Shown here one piece after another: positions 6,145-11,465 of a DNA stretch of 11,465 nucleotides. Made by a program: the position numbers and the translations under genes. The stretch comes from Coxiellaceae bacterium (lineage in GTDB: Bacteria > Pseudomonadota > Gammaproteobacteria > UBA9339). How positions within the stretch are numbered: position 1 is the first letter of the stretch; each line of letters opens with the position of its first letter. The notes under the pieces are model-generated. The model ran no database searches, was not told the DNA's origin, and worked only from the letters and a program-made list of their open reading frames with translations. The stretch is from assembly GCA_003142435.1 (NCBI GenBank), contig PLMI01000076.1, positions 1-11,465 of the forward strand, in the 5' to 3' direction.

Positions 6145-8481
6145 ATGGTAAAAGAAATAAAAGACGTTATAAATCTTCTTTCAAATACAAAAATTCGCGC
6201 AATTTTTATTGTGGTATTAGTTGCTATAGCTATTGCTGTAACTGTTGGTTACATACATTTGAAGCGCACTTCAACCACAGGAGCTCCGGCCGGCGCACAA
6301 ATAGCTACTGCAGGACAAGGAATTACTTCGGTGCCAACCGTTGGAAAAGAACCTCCCAGGGAATATGTAAAATTGCAAGAAAAAGCGAACGTAACGGAAG
6401 CAACGCAGGCACTAAAAGCTCAAACTGCGTTTATTCCCACACCGATTCGCGCAACTTATTTAGAAACAGGAACGGCCGGAGCTCCCGGAAAAGGTGGAGA
6501 ATGCAGTGCAGAAGAACTGCGAAAAGCTAGAGATTCTGGAGTAACAGCTGCTGAATTGCGCTGCAAAGGATGCTCACTGGAAGCGCTTAAAGCAGCCGGC
6601 TTTACTGCAGGAGAACTAAGAAATGCTGGTTTTACTGCACAAGAATTAAAAGCTGCCGGATTTTCTGCTCTTGATTTAAAAAATGCAGGCTTTTCTGCAA
6701 AAGAACTGAAGGATGCCGGTTTTGGTGTAAATGACCTCAAGAACTTAGGTTTTACTGCGGGAGAGTTAAAAAACGCCGGCTTTAGTGCAACAGATTTAAA
6801 AAACGCTGGTTTTTCAGCTAAAGATTTAAGAGATGCAGGGTTTACTGCACAACAATTAAAAAATGCGGGCTTTACTGCTAATGAGTTAAAAGATGCTGGC
6901 GCAACAGCTGCTGAACTTATGGAGGCAGGTTACAGCGACTCGGATCTTGCAAATGCAGGATTTACTAATGACGAAATAAAAAATGCTAAAAATGCTTTGC
7001 TGCATGCTTCTGATAATTGCTCAGTTAATAATTTAAGGAAATTACGAGCTAATGGAGCAAATGCACAAACAATAAAAACTTTCGCTTGCTCCGCAAATGA
7101 TCTTGCTGCTGCGGGGTTTACAGCAGCAGAACTTAAAGATTTAGGGTTCACCGCTAAACAACTAAAAGATGCAGGCTTTAGTGCTGCTGACCTTAGAAAA
7201 CTTGGTTTTTCAGCAAAAGAGCTAGCAAATGCTGGATTTAATGCAAAAGATTTAAAAAATGCAGGCTTTAGTGCAGCTGAATTAAAAAATGCAGGCTTTA
7301 GTGCGGGAGCATTAAAAGATGCAGGTTTCGGCGCTAAAGACTTGATAGATGCAGGATATAGTATTGACAGTTTGAAAAAAGCCGGTTTTTCTGCGGCAGA
7401 CTTAAAAAATGCCGGAGCAAGCCTGCAAGATTTAAAAAATGCGGGATTTACTGATGGCGATTTATTAAGAGCGGGCTTTGAGAAAAAAGATTTAGGACTG
7501 CCTGCAGCGGTGACTCCTCCGCAGACAAAAGAAGCAGCTGCCCCTCCTCAAGGGGGCGTTGCCTCTACGCAACAAAACGTTGTTTTTGTTAAGGAAGCAG
7601 TTGCAGCACCTTCAGTATCATCAGCTTCTATATCTCTACCCCAAGTACCACTAACATCAGAAGACGAATTACTTGCTCAACTTGATCAAATGAGAGCAAT
7701 CCAAGGCAAAACAATATCCAGCCAAGAATATCAAGCTAGATCAAAACAAATACAACAAACAATGACCACGCAGGCAAATGATTTATTTGCTTCATGGATT
7801 CCGCTACCATCTCAACAACTTGTGCAAGGAACTCAGGCTACAGCTGGTACAAGCCAACAAGGTGCCCAGACTGCTACGGCCCAACAAGGAGCTTCTGGAA
7901 CCAAAGGAGCCACACCTCCTGGAAGTGTGATAAAAGCTGGAACAGTTATGTTTGGCGTTCTGGATACTGGTATAAACAGTGATGAGAAAAGCCCCATTAT
8001 GGCAACCGTAGTCGAAGGCGACTTAAAAGGATCGAAACTTCTCGGGGATTTTGACCGTTCCGGGAAAAAGGTCGTTATAAGATTTCATACTTTAAATAAG
8101 CCTGATTTAGCTACAACAATGCCAATAAACGCTGTAGCAATAGACCCAAATACAGCACGTACGGCAATGGCTACTGACGTCGATAACCATTACATGATGA
8201 AATACGGCGTTACTTTTGCGGCATCTTTTATAGGAGGCATTGGACAGTCATTCCAAGACTCTGGCAATAGCGTACAAATTAACACCAGCACCGGTGAGAA
8301 CGTAAATTTCAATGCTTCTACAAACGTAGCCAAAGCTGCAGTAGTAGGCTTGGGAGTAGCGGGAAATAGATTAGCTAACGAACTACAGCCTCTGGCGAAC
8401 ACACCACCGACAGTAGTAGTTAAAAGCGGAAGCGGCATAGGAATATTGTTAATGAGCGATTTGACTATTCCCCTAAAATAG
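6145..8481 (+). CDS. icmE: IcmE/DotG, VirB10-like channel protein with decapeptide repeats
   Basis: Central Dot/Icm channel component spanning from inner to outer membrane; its C-terminal domain is of the VirB10/TrbI type. The frame is open back to a TTG at 6118 inside icmK, but ATG 6145, 10 bases after the icmK stop, gives a normal N-terminus (MVKEIKD) and 778 residues. One membrane helix lies at about residues 17-39. A repeat region of about 340 residues follows, then a Pro/Ala/Gln-rich linker. Next come a conserved helical segment (EDELLAQLDQMRAIQGK) and the VirB10-like domain (about 590-778), with IKAGTVMFGVLDTGINSD, SPIMATVVEGDLKGSKLLGDF and a final IGILLMSDL. It is clearly shorter than Legionella DotG (about 1048 residues), mainly because of fewer repeats. 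No frameshift is seen, and the repeats stay in frame. Confidence 0.97.
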   Translation: MVKEIKDVINLLSNTKIRAIFIVVLVAIAIAVTVGYIHLKRTSTTGAPAGAQIATAGQGITSVPTVGKEPPREYVKLQEKANVTEATQALKAQTAFIPTPIRATYLETGTAGAPGKGGECSAEELRKARDSGVTAAELRCKGCSLEALKAAGFTAGELRNAGFTAQELKAAGFSALDLKNAGFSAKELKDAGFGVNDLKNLGFTAGELKNAGFSATDLKNAGFSAKDLRDAGFTAQQLKNAGFTANELKDAGATAAELMEAGYSDSDLANAGFTNDEIKNAKNALLHASDNCSVNNLRKLRANGANAQTIKTFACSANDLAAAGFTAAELKDLGFTAKQLKDAGFSAADLRKLGFSAKELANAGFNAKDLKNAGFSAAELKNAGFSAGALKDAGFGAKDLIDAGYSIDSLKKAGFSAADLKNAGASLQDLKNAGFTDGDLLRAGFEKKDLGLPAAVTPPQTKEAAAPPQGGVASTQQNVVFVKEAVAAPSVSSASISLPQVPLTSEDELLAQLDQMRAIQGKTISSQEYQARSKQIQQTMTTQANDLFASWIPLPSQQLVQGTQATAGTSQQGAQTATAQQGASGTKGATPPGSVIKAGTVMFGVLDTGINSDEKSPIMATVVEGDLKGSKLLGDFDRSGKKVVIRFHTLNKPDLATTMPINAVAIDPNTARTAMATDVDNHYMMKYGVTFAASFIGGIGQSFQDSGNSVQINTSTGENVNFNASTNVAKAAVVGLGVAGNRLANELQPLANTPPTVVVKSGSGIGILLMSDLTIPLK
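6502..7503 (+). repeat. Two-block decapeptide repeat array in icmE
   Basis: The array codes for 28 ten-residue units with consensus GF[ST]AxxLKxA (30 bases each), in two blocks of 14. Block 1 runs 6502-7017 and block 2 starts at 7018. Each opens with a cap of the form CSxxxLRKxRxxGxxAx followed by a second Cys 23 residues after the first, and the decapeptides begin there (6568-6987 and 7084-7503). Block 1 ends with a degenerate unit, KNALLHASDN. The start-to-start distance of the blocks is 172 codons (516 bases). In both blocks unit 12 begins with the variant GA instead of GF or GY, which supports an ancient duplication of the whole block. DotG proteins are known for such central repeats, which are thought to lie in the periplasm. 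Confidence 0.95.
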
Positions 8482-8615
8482 TGCTTATAAAAAAAGTACT
8501 TAGACTGCAATTCAACCATAAAACATATGGATAATAAACCATTCTCACTCACGGAAATGTTAATTCGGAAAGAGTTTTAATGCTAAATAGCTAGCCAAAA
8601 ATGGTAATTTTTAAA

Positions 8616-8623
8616 AAGGTGAT
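8616..8623 (+). promoter_or_regulatory. Ribosome binding site of icmG
   Basis: AAGGTGAT lies just upstream of ATG 8626 and is one of the clearest Shine-Dalgarno sequences in the window, where most genes have weak ones. It fits icmG being set apart by a 144-base gap and needing independent translation initiation. That gap (8482-8625) holds no gene I can support. Confidence 0.7.
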
Positions 8624-8625
8624 AT

Positions 8626-9405
8626 ATGATTAAAAATGAAGATGAATTAAATGAAGAATATCAGCTTAAGGATGAAGAGGAAAATGTTCCTGAAAACCCC
8701 GAATATCAGGAGGAAATGTCTCCTACTCCTGCTGTAAATCAAAGCCCACGGGGGATGCTGTCAAAATTCAAACGCCTTTTAATACCCCTGGGTATTATCG
8801 TAGCTATATTTTTAGTTTATAACGTACTTAATTGGTACTCAAACAGAAAAAGCCAGGCAGAGGAAAGACAAGAAGCTGAAATTGCACAAAAACAAACTCC
8901 TATTACTAATATTAATAAACCAGAACAATTACCAACTGCTCCACAAGCGGTGGTAACACCGCCTGCACCGGTTACGACCCCGGAACAAACGGCAACTCAG
9001 CAACAGCTTGATAATATTACAAAAGAAGTTGCATCTATAAAAGATACTTTATCTAATATAGACCAAAAATCTGCAACAAATGAAACGAAAATCCAAGATA
9101 TAAGCCAAAAAATGGACACCTTAGCTGCTGCAGTCGTTAGCATTCAAGATGAAATGCAAAAAGCTAGAGAAAAAGAGCAGGCTCAAAAAAAAGCAACGCA
9201 AAAGGTAATAAAAATACCTATTTATCACGTAAGGGCAATCGTACCCAACAGAGCCTGGCTTGAGTCTGATGATGGCAATACTGTAACAGTAAAAGTGGGC
9301 GATAGAATATACGGATATGGAAAAGTTGAATTAATTTCACCGAAACAAGGAATGGTTGTAACAAGTTCCGGGGCAATTATTCAGTATGGCGAAAATGATT
9401 CTTAA
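8626..9405 (+). CDS. icmG: IcmG/DotF, inner-membrane core protein
   Basis: Bitopic inner-membrane Dot/Icm protein associated with DotG in the core complex; in Legionella it was also reported to interact with effectors. The 259 residues are close to the 269 of Legionella DotF. An acidic cytoplasmic N-terminus (about residues 1-40, rich in Glu and Asp) is followed by one membrane helix at about 51-69. Then come a Pro/Thr/Gln-rich stretch (90-123) and a coiled-coil-like segment with regular hydrophobic spacing (about 124-190). A compact C-terminal periplasmic domain (199-256) carries YHVRAIVPNRAWLES, VKVGDRIYGYGKV and GMVVTSSGAIIQYG. That domain is the most conserved part of the family. A strong ribosome site precedes it, and a long hairpin follows the stop by only a few bases. 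Confidence 0.95.
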   Translation: MIKNEDELNEEYQLKDEEENVPENPEYQEEMSPTPAVNQSPRGMLSKFKRLLIPLGIIVAIFLVYNVLNWYSNRKSQAEERQEAEIAQKQTPITNINKPEQLPTAPQAVVTPPAPVTTPEQTATQQQLDNITKEVASIKDTLSNIDQKSATNETKIQDISQKMDTLAAAVVSIQDEMQKAREKEQAQKKATQKVIKIPIYHVRAIVPNRAWLESDDGNTVTVKVGDRIYGYGKVELISPKQGMVVTSSGAIIQYGENDS

Positions 9406-9411
9406 AAAAAT

Positions 9412-9449
9412 AGACTTCTGTCAAAACAAGCGAGTTTTGAAAGGAGTCT
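9412..9449. promoter_or_regulatory. Long imperfect hairpin between icmG and icmC
   Basis: The arm at 9412-9427 (AGACTTCTGTCAAAAC) pairs with 9434-9449 (GTTTTGAAAGGAGTCT) around the six-base loop AAGCGA. Of 16 positions, 14 are Watson-Crick, one is a T-G wobble and one is a mismatch. On the plus strand no T-run follows, so readthrough into icmC is likely. On the minus strand the stem would be followed by a run of seven T (opposite the A-run at 9404-9410), which is terminator shape, although no minus-strand gene is evident. The right arm contains AAGGAG (9441-9446), a good ribosome-site sequence but 39 bases from the icmC start. RNA processing or stability control between icmG and icmC is inference. 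Confidence 0.5.
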
Positions 9450-9485
9450 AATACATAATTGTGAATATAAAATATATAAGAAACA

Positions 9486-10184
9486 ATGAAAAAATTATTT
9501 AACATATTCAATGCCATTTATAAAAATACGAAGAGCATTTTCATTATATGGATGTTAATCGCAACTCCATTCATATCAGCATTCGCTGCTGACGCTAACC
9601 CAAATCAATCTACGTGGGAAGCCATGATGGAAAAGCTTAAAGCTGCAAACCTTGGCGACATCCTTTTAAACATACAAACAAATATTCCTACGCTAATCCA
9701 ATTCGTTGTAGCTGCTGGTTACGTTCTAGGCGTCTCTTTTATTTTCAGCGCTATTCATGAACTTAGAATTTACGGCCAACCTCGAATGATGATGCCGGCT
9801 TTGGCAAGTGTATCAGGCCCTTTAGCTAAAATGGCCATAGGTGCCCTTTTAATTTATCTTCCTGGAACTTTAGATACGGTGATATATACTTTCTGGGGAT
9901 ATGGATCAAGCAGCGTATTGCTATCGTGGGATAGCACTCCAAATCACCCTGGTTCAAGTACGTCTACTAACATACCCTTGGCAATACTAAATGCAGCAGC
10001 TGCCCTTATAAGATTATTTGGTTATATTGCTTTAATTAATGGTTTTGTCGTTCTATCTAGAGTAACGAAACAAGGTGCTCCACCAGGGCAATGGGGCAAA
10101 GGCATTATGCACATCATAGGTGGAGTTCTTGCGATAAATATTATTGAAACCGTTAACGTTATTTGGTCGACTTTGTTCGGTTAA
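9486..10184 (+). CDS. icmC: IcmC/DotE, small hydrophobic Dot/Icm membrane protein
   Basis: Inner-membrane Dot/Icm component of the DotE/DotP/DotV group; its exact role is not well known. A signal-like N-terminus ends near AFAA-D (residue 35/36). Four hydrophobic stretches follow: about 67-91, 104-127 (ending LLIYLPG), 163-190 and 207-230. Family features are RLFGYIALINGFVVLSRV, the GQWGKGIMHIIGGVLAINIIETVNV segment near the end, and the Gly-rich loop between them. The 232 residues are more than the Legionella protein (about 194), with added length at the N-terminus. The middle part resembles IcmD two genes' worth of helices later (GYVLGVSF and IGALLIYLPG against SYLLGIGF and IGILLIFLPG). An in-frame stop lies just upstream of ATG 9486, which fixes this as the earliest ATG start; the ribosome site is weak (AAGAAAC). 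Confidence 0.92.
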   Translation: MKKLFNIFNAIYKNTKSIFIIWMLIATPFISAFAADANPNQSTWEAMMEKLKAANLGDILLNIQTNIPTLIQFVVAAGYVLGVSFIFSAIHELRIYGQPRMMMPALASVSGPLAKMAIGALLIYLPGTLDTVIYTFWGYGSSSVLLSWDSTPNHPGSSTSTNIPLAILNAAAALIRLFGYIALINGFVVLSRVTKQGAPPGQWGKGIMHIIGGVLAINIIETVNVIWSTLFG

Positions 10185-10214
10185 GAAAAATATATTTTTA
10201 CCTATACTTTCGGC

Positions 10215-10243
10215 TATTTGTTTATAAAGAAATAAGTTATAAT
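10215..10243 (+). promoter_or_regulatory. Possible promoter upstream of icmD
   Basis: A perfect TATAAT lies at 10238-10243 in the 119-base gap before icmD. No good -35 hexamer stands at the ideal distance: TATTTG lies at 17 bases, and TTGTTT (10218-10223) fits better but with only 14. The region is very AT-rich, so a chance match is possible. If real, transcription would start near 10250 and give an untranslated leader of about 50 bases for icmD and icmJ. Confidence 0.35.
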
Positions 10244-10303
10244 TTCAAATGAGGGTTTTTGTATTTAAATAAAATTTTTAACTATTATTCATAGAGGGAA
10301 AAA

Positions 10304-10708
10304 ATGAAAAAAAATGCACTATTTAAAATATGCAAACATGCAGTACTAGCAATTATTTTTTTTGGCACAACTACAACTATGGTGTTTGCTGATACCACCA
10401 TTGGTGCTCTAGCAAGTAACGTTACCCAGTCCTTTGAGAGCGTTGTAAACCTAATGATTGCAGTCTCCTACTTATTAGGAATTGGATTTGCCGGTGCTGC
10501 AATTTTTAAATTCAAACAACATAAAGATAACCCAACGCAAATTCCTATAGGAACTCCAATCGCATTACTTGTTATTGGTATCCTTTTAATTTTCCTTCCA
10601 GGAATAATAGGACCTATCGGTACGACTATATTTGGTTCTAGCGGCACACAAATATCCGGAGGACCTCAAGGATCAGCTGCTGCCCTACCAGGAACTAGTA
10701 GTAAATAA
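10304..10708 (+). CDS. icmD: IcmD/DotP, small hydrophobic Dot/Icm membrane protein
   Basis: Small inner-membrane protein of the Dot/Icm system, paralogous to IcmC/DotE. A signal-like N-terminus ends near VFA-D (residue 29/30). Two hydrophobic helices follow at about 44-68 (VVNLMIAVSYLLGIGFAGAAIF) and 81-105 (PIGTPIALLVIGILLIFLPGII), separated by a short charged loop KFKQHKDNPTQ. The C-terminal 25 residues are Gly/Ser/Pro-rich and look disordered. The 134 residues agree with Legionella IcmD (about 132). AGAGGGA a few bases upstream of ATG 10304 is a reasonable ribosome site. It follows icmC by 119 bases, the largest AT-rich gap in this half, and precedes icmJ by 17 bases. Confidence 0.92.
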   Translation: MKKNALFKICKHAVLAIIFFGTTTTMVFADTTIGALASNVTQSFESVVNLMIAVSYLLGIGFAGAAIFKFKQHKDNPTQIPIGTPIALLVIGILLIFLPGIIGPIGTTIFGSSGTQISGGPQGSAAALPGTSSK

Positions 10709-10725
10709 TATCTATAGGCAATAAA

Positions 10726-11358
10726 ATGAGTGCATTATATTCCTTGCAAATAACCGCCATACCAGATGTATGGCGGTTATTTTTATTAAGAAAAAATGAT
10801 GCTGCATTCATTGAATTTAGTAAAAAAGTTTTTTTAAGAGATCAGTACACCTGCCAATTTTGTGGATTTCAAGCCACAGAGTACCAAGAAGTTATAAATC
10901 TGGATCAAAATTACAGAAACAACAAAATGGCAAATCTAGCTACAGCCTGTTGTTTTTGTGCGCAATGTCTTTTTCTTGAAGTAGCCGGCAAAGACGACTA
11001 CGGCGGCGGTGTTCTAATTTATTTGCCTGAAATAGGGCAAGGAGAGTTAAACGGCTTATGCCATGTTTTATTTTGTGCTATGGCAAATGCAACAAGTTAT
11101 AGGACTTATGCCCAAGACATCTATCGTAATTTAAAGTTACGCTCGCAAATCGTAGATAAAAATCTAGGAGAAGGTTTAAGTGACCCCTCTCTTTTGGGAA
11201 GAATATTAATTGATGCTCCGGAAAAACAACGCTCGCAGATAAATAAAGAAATCTTACAATATTTGCGCCTGCTCCCATCTTACACGAAATTCAGCAAACA
11301 AATCGACGATTGGGCAAAAGCTGCTGTTGATGATTTATCGACTACAGAAACAGAGTAA
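10726..11358 (+). CDS. icmJ: IcmJ/DotN, zinc-binding coupling-complex protein
   Basis: Cytoplasmic part of the DotL/DotM/DotN coupling complex, which binds the C-terminal extension of DotL. The fold is known to resemble HNH endonucleases, with a four-Cys zinc site. Here the site is C43xxC46 (YTCQFCGFQ) and C78xxC81 (CCFCAQC). The catalytic His of active HNH enzymes is not present in the expected stretch (VINLDQNYRNNKMANL), consistent with a purely structural role. Other family matches are GGGVLIYLPEI, ELNGLCHVLFCAM and LRSQIVDKNLGEGLSDP. The 210 residues equal the usual length (about 208). ATG 10726 is supported by TAGG 7 bases upstream, by similarity that reaches AIPDVWRLFLLRK, and by the lack of any in-frame ATG, GTG or TTG between there and the zinc motif. 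A terminator-like hairpin lies in codons 8-20. Confidence 0.96.
   Translation: MSALYSLQITAIPDVWRLFLLRKNDAAFIEFSKKVFLRDQYTCQFCGFQATEYQEVINLDQNYRNNKMANLATACCFCAQCLFLEVAGKDDYGGGVLIYLPEIGQGELNGLCHVLFCAMANATSYRTYAQDIYRNLKLRSQIVDKNLGEGLSDPSLLGRILIDAPEKQRSQINKEILQYLRLLPSYTKFSKQIDDWAKAAVDDLSTTETE
10748..10787 (+). terminator. Terminator-like hairpin inside the start of icmJ
   Basis: AAATAACCGCCATAC (10748-10762) pairs without a mismatch with GTATGGCGGTTATTT (10768-10782) around the five-base loop CAGAT. TTATT follows, so the T-run reads TTTTATT from 10781. This is the form of a Rho-independent terminator and lies 40 bases after the icmD stop, where a terminator for icmD would be expected. Yet it is coding sequence for residues 8-20 of IcmJ, whose start cannot be moved downstream. 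Translating ribosomes could block the fold, so the site may act as an attenuator for icmJ; this is inference. Confidence 0.65.
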
Positions 11359-11465
11359 AATTGCATTATTGCTCATTTTTATTAACAATGCCTTTAATCC
11401 TTACATCGTCCTTCGTTAAAATCAGGTGGTTGCCAACCCTAACCCAGGGTTACATTCGCAAAAAA
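11359..11465. other. Unassigned tail after icmJ
   Basis: These 107 bases hold no gene I can support. In Legionella and Coxiella icmB/dotO follows icmJ. A plus-strand frame from ATG 11389 (MPLILTSSFVKIRWLPTLTQGYIRK) is open to the window edge but does not look like an IcmB start as I remember it, and it has no ribosome site. A minus-strand frame ending at 11366 reads VGNHLILTKDDVRIKGIVNKNEQ and also looks protein-like, but meets a stop at about 11451-11453. A weak inverted repeat AACCCT/AGGGTT lies near 11440. Confidence 0.4.

Noticed and set aside
6456..7151. Minus-strand open frames opposite the icmE repeats (94 and 73 codons)
   Set aside because: They are created by the repetitive codons of the decapeptide array and have no ribosome site or recognisable protein; the plus-strand gene explains them.
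8480..8500. Hairpin AGTGCTT/AAGTACT at the icmE stop as a terminator
   Set aside because: Only seven pairs with one wobble, AT-rich and not followed by a T-run; too weak to call.
8527..8580. Small plus-strand frame MDNKPFSLTEMLIRKEF in the icmE-icmG gap
   Set aside because: Only 17 codons, no ribosome site upstream, and no recognisable peptide; a chance frame is more likely.
9461..9502. Short GTG frame (13 codons) overlapping the icmC start as a leader peptide
   Set aside because: The AAGGAG upstream is about 14 bases away, too far, and the peptide has no feature suggesting attenuation.
10815..10980. IcmJ as an active HNH nuclease
   Set aside because: The four-Cys zinc site is present but the catalytic His is not seen, and the Dot/Icm context and family membership favour the structural DotN role.

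Overview
The window is a nearly uninterrupted, plus-strand run of Dot/Icm (type IVB secretion system) structural genes. The order is icmP(dotM), icmO(dotL), icmN(dotK), icmL(dotI), icmK(dotH), icmE(dotG), icmG(dotF), icmC(dotE), icmD(dotP), icmJ(dotN). This is the icmP-to-icmJ order of Legionella and Coxiella. With the AT-rich composition and the strong protein similarity (for example IcmL and IcmJ), it points to an intracellular, host-associated gammaproteobacterium of the order Legionellales. The species cannot be fixed from the sequence, and all homology calls come from remembered family features, not a search.

Layout. Bases 1-60 hold the last codons of an upstream gene (icmQ would be expected) folded into a GC-rich hairpin. 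Bases 61-3598 encode the coupling-complex pair IcmP/DotM and IcmO/DotL. Bases 3628-6134 encode the lipoprotein IcmN/DotK, the inner-membrane protein IcmL/DotI and the periplasmic core protein IcmK/DotH. Bases 6145-8481 encode IcmE/DotG, whose centre is two matching 172-residue blocks, each a Cys-containing cap followed by fourteen 10-residue repeats. Bases 8626-10708 encode IcmG/DotF and the small hydrophobic paralogues IcmC/DotE and IcmD/DotP. Bases 10726-11358 encode IcmJ/DotN, a zinc-binding HNH-like coupling-complex protein. The last 107 bases are not assigned; no recognisable start of icmB is seen there.

How the genes work together. DotH, DotG, DotF and DotK belong to the envelope-spanning core (DotC, DotD and others must be elsewhere). 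DotI and the DotE/DotP pair are inner-membrane parts. DotL, DotM and DotN form the cytoplasmic-face type IV coupling complex that recruits effectors. All ten proteins look intact, so the system is probably functional.

Most unusual points. A perfect 15-bp hairpin followed by T residues, shaped like an intrinsic terminator, lies inside the first 20 codons of icmJ. icmM/dotJ is absent between icmN and icmL. DotG shows a precise two-block repeat architecture with matched cysteine spacing. A long imperfect hairpin lies between icmG and icmC, a GC-rich hairpin lies at the icmP start, and a 20-bp perfect palindrome lies within icmO. I saw no mobile element, tRNA, rRNA or CRISPR array, and no system unrelated to Dot/Icm.
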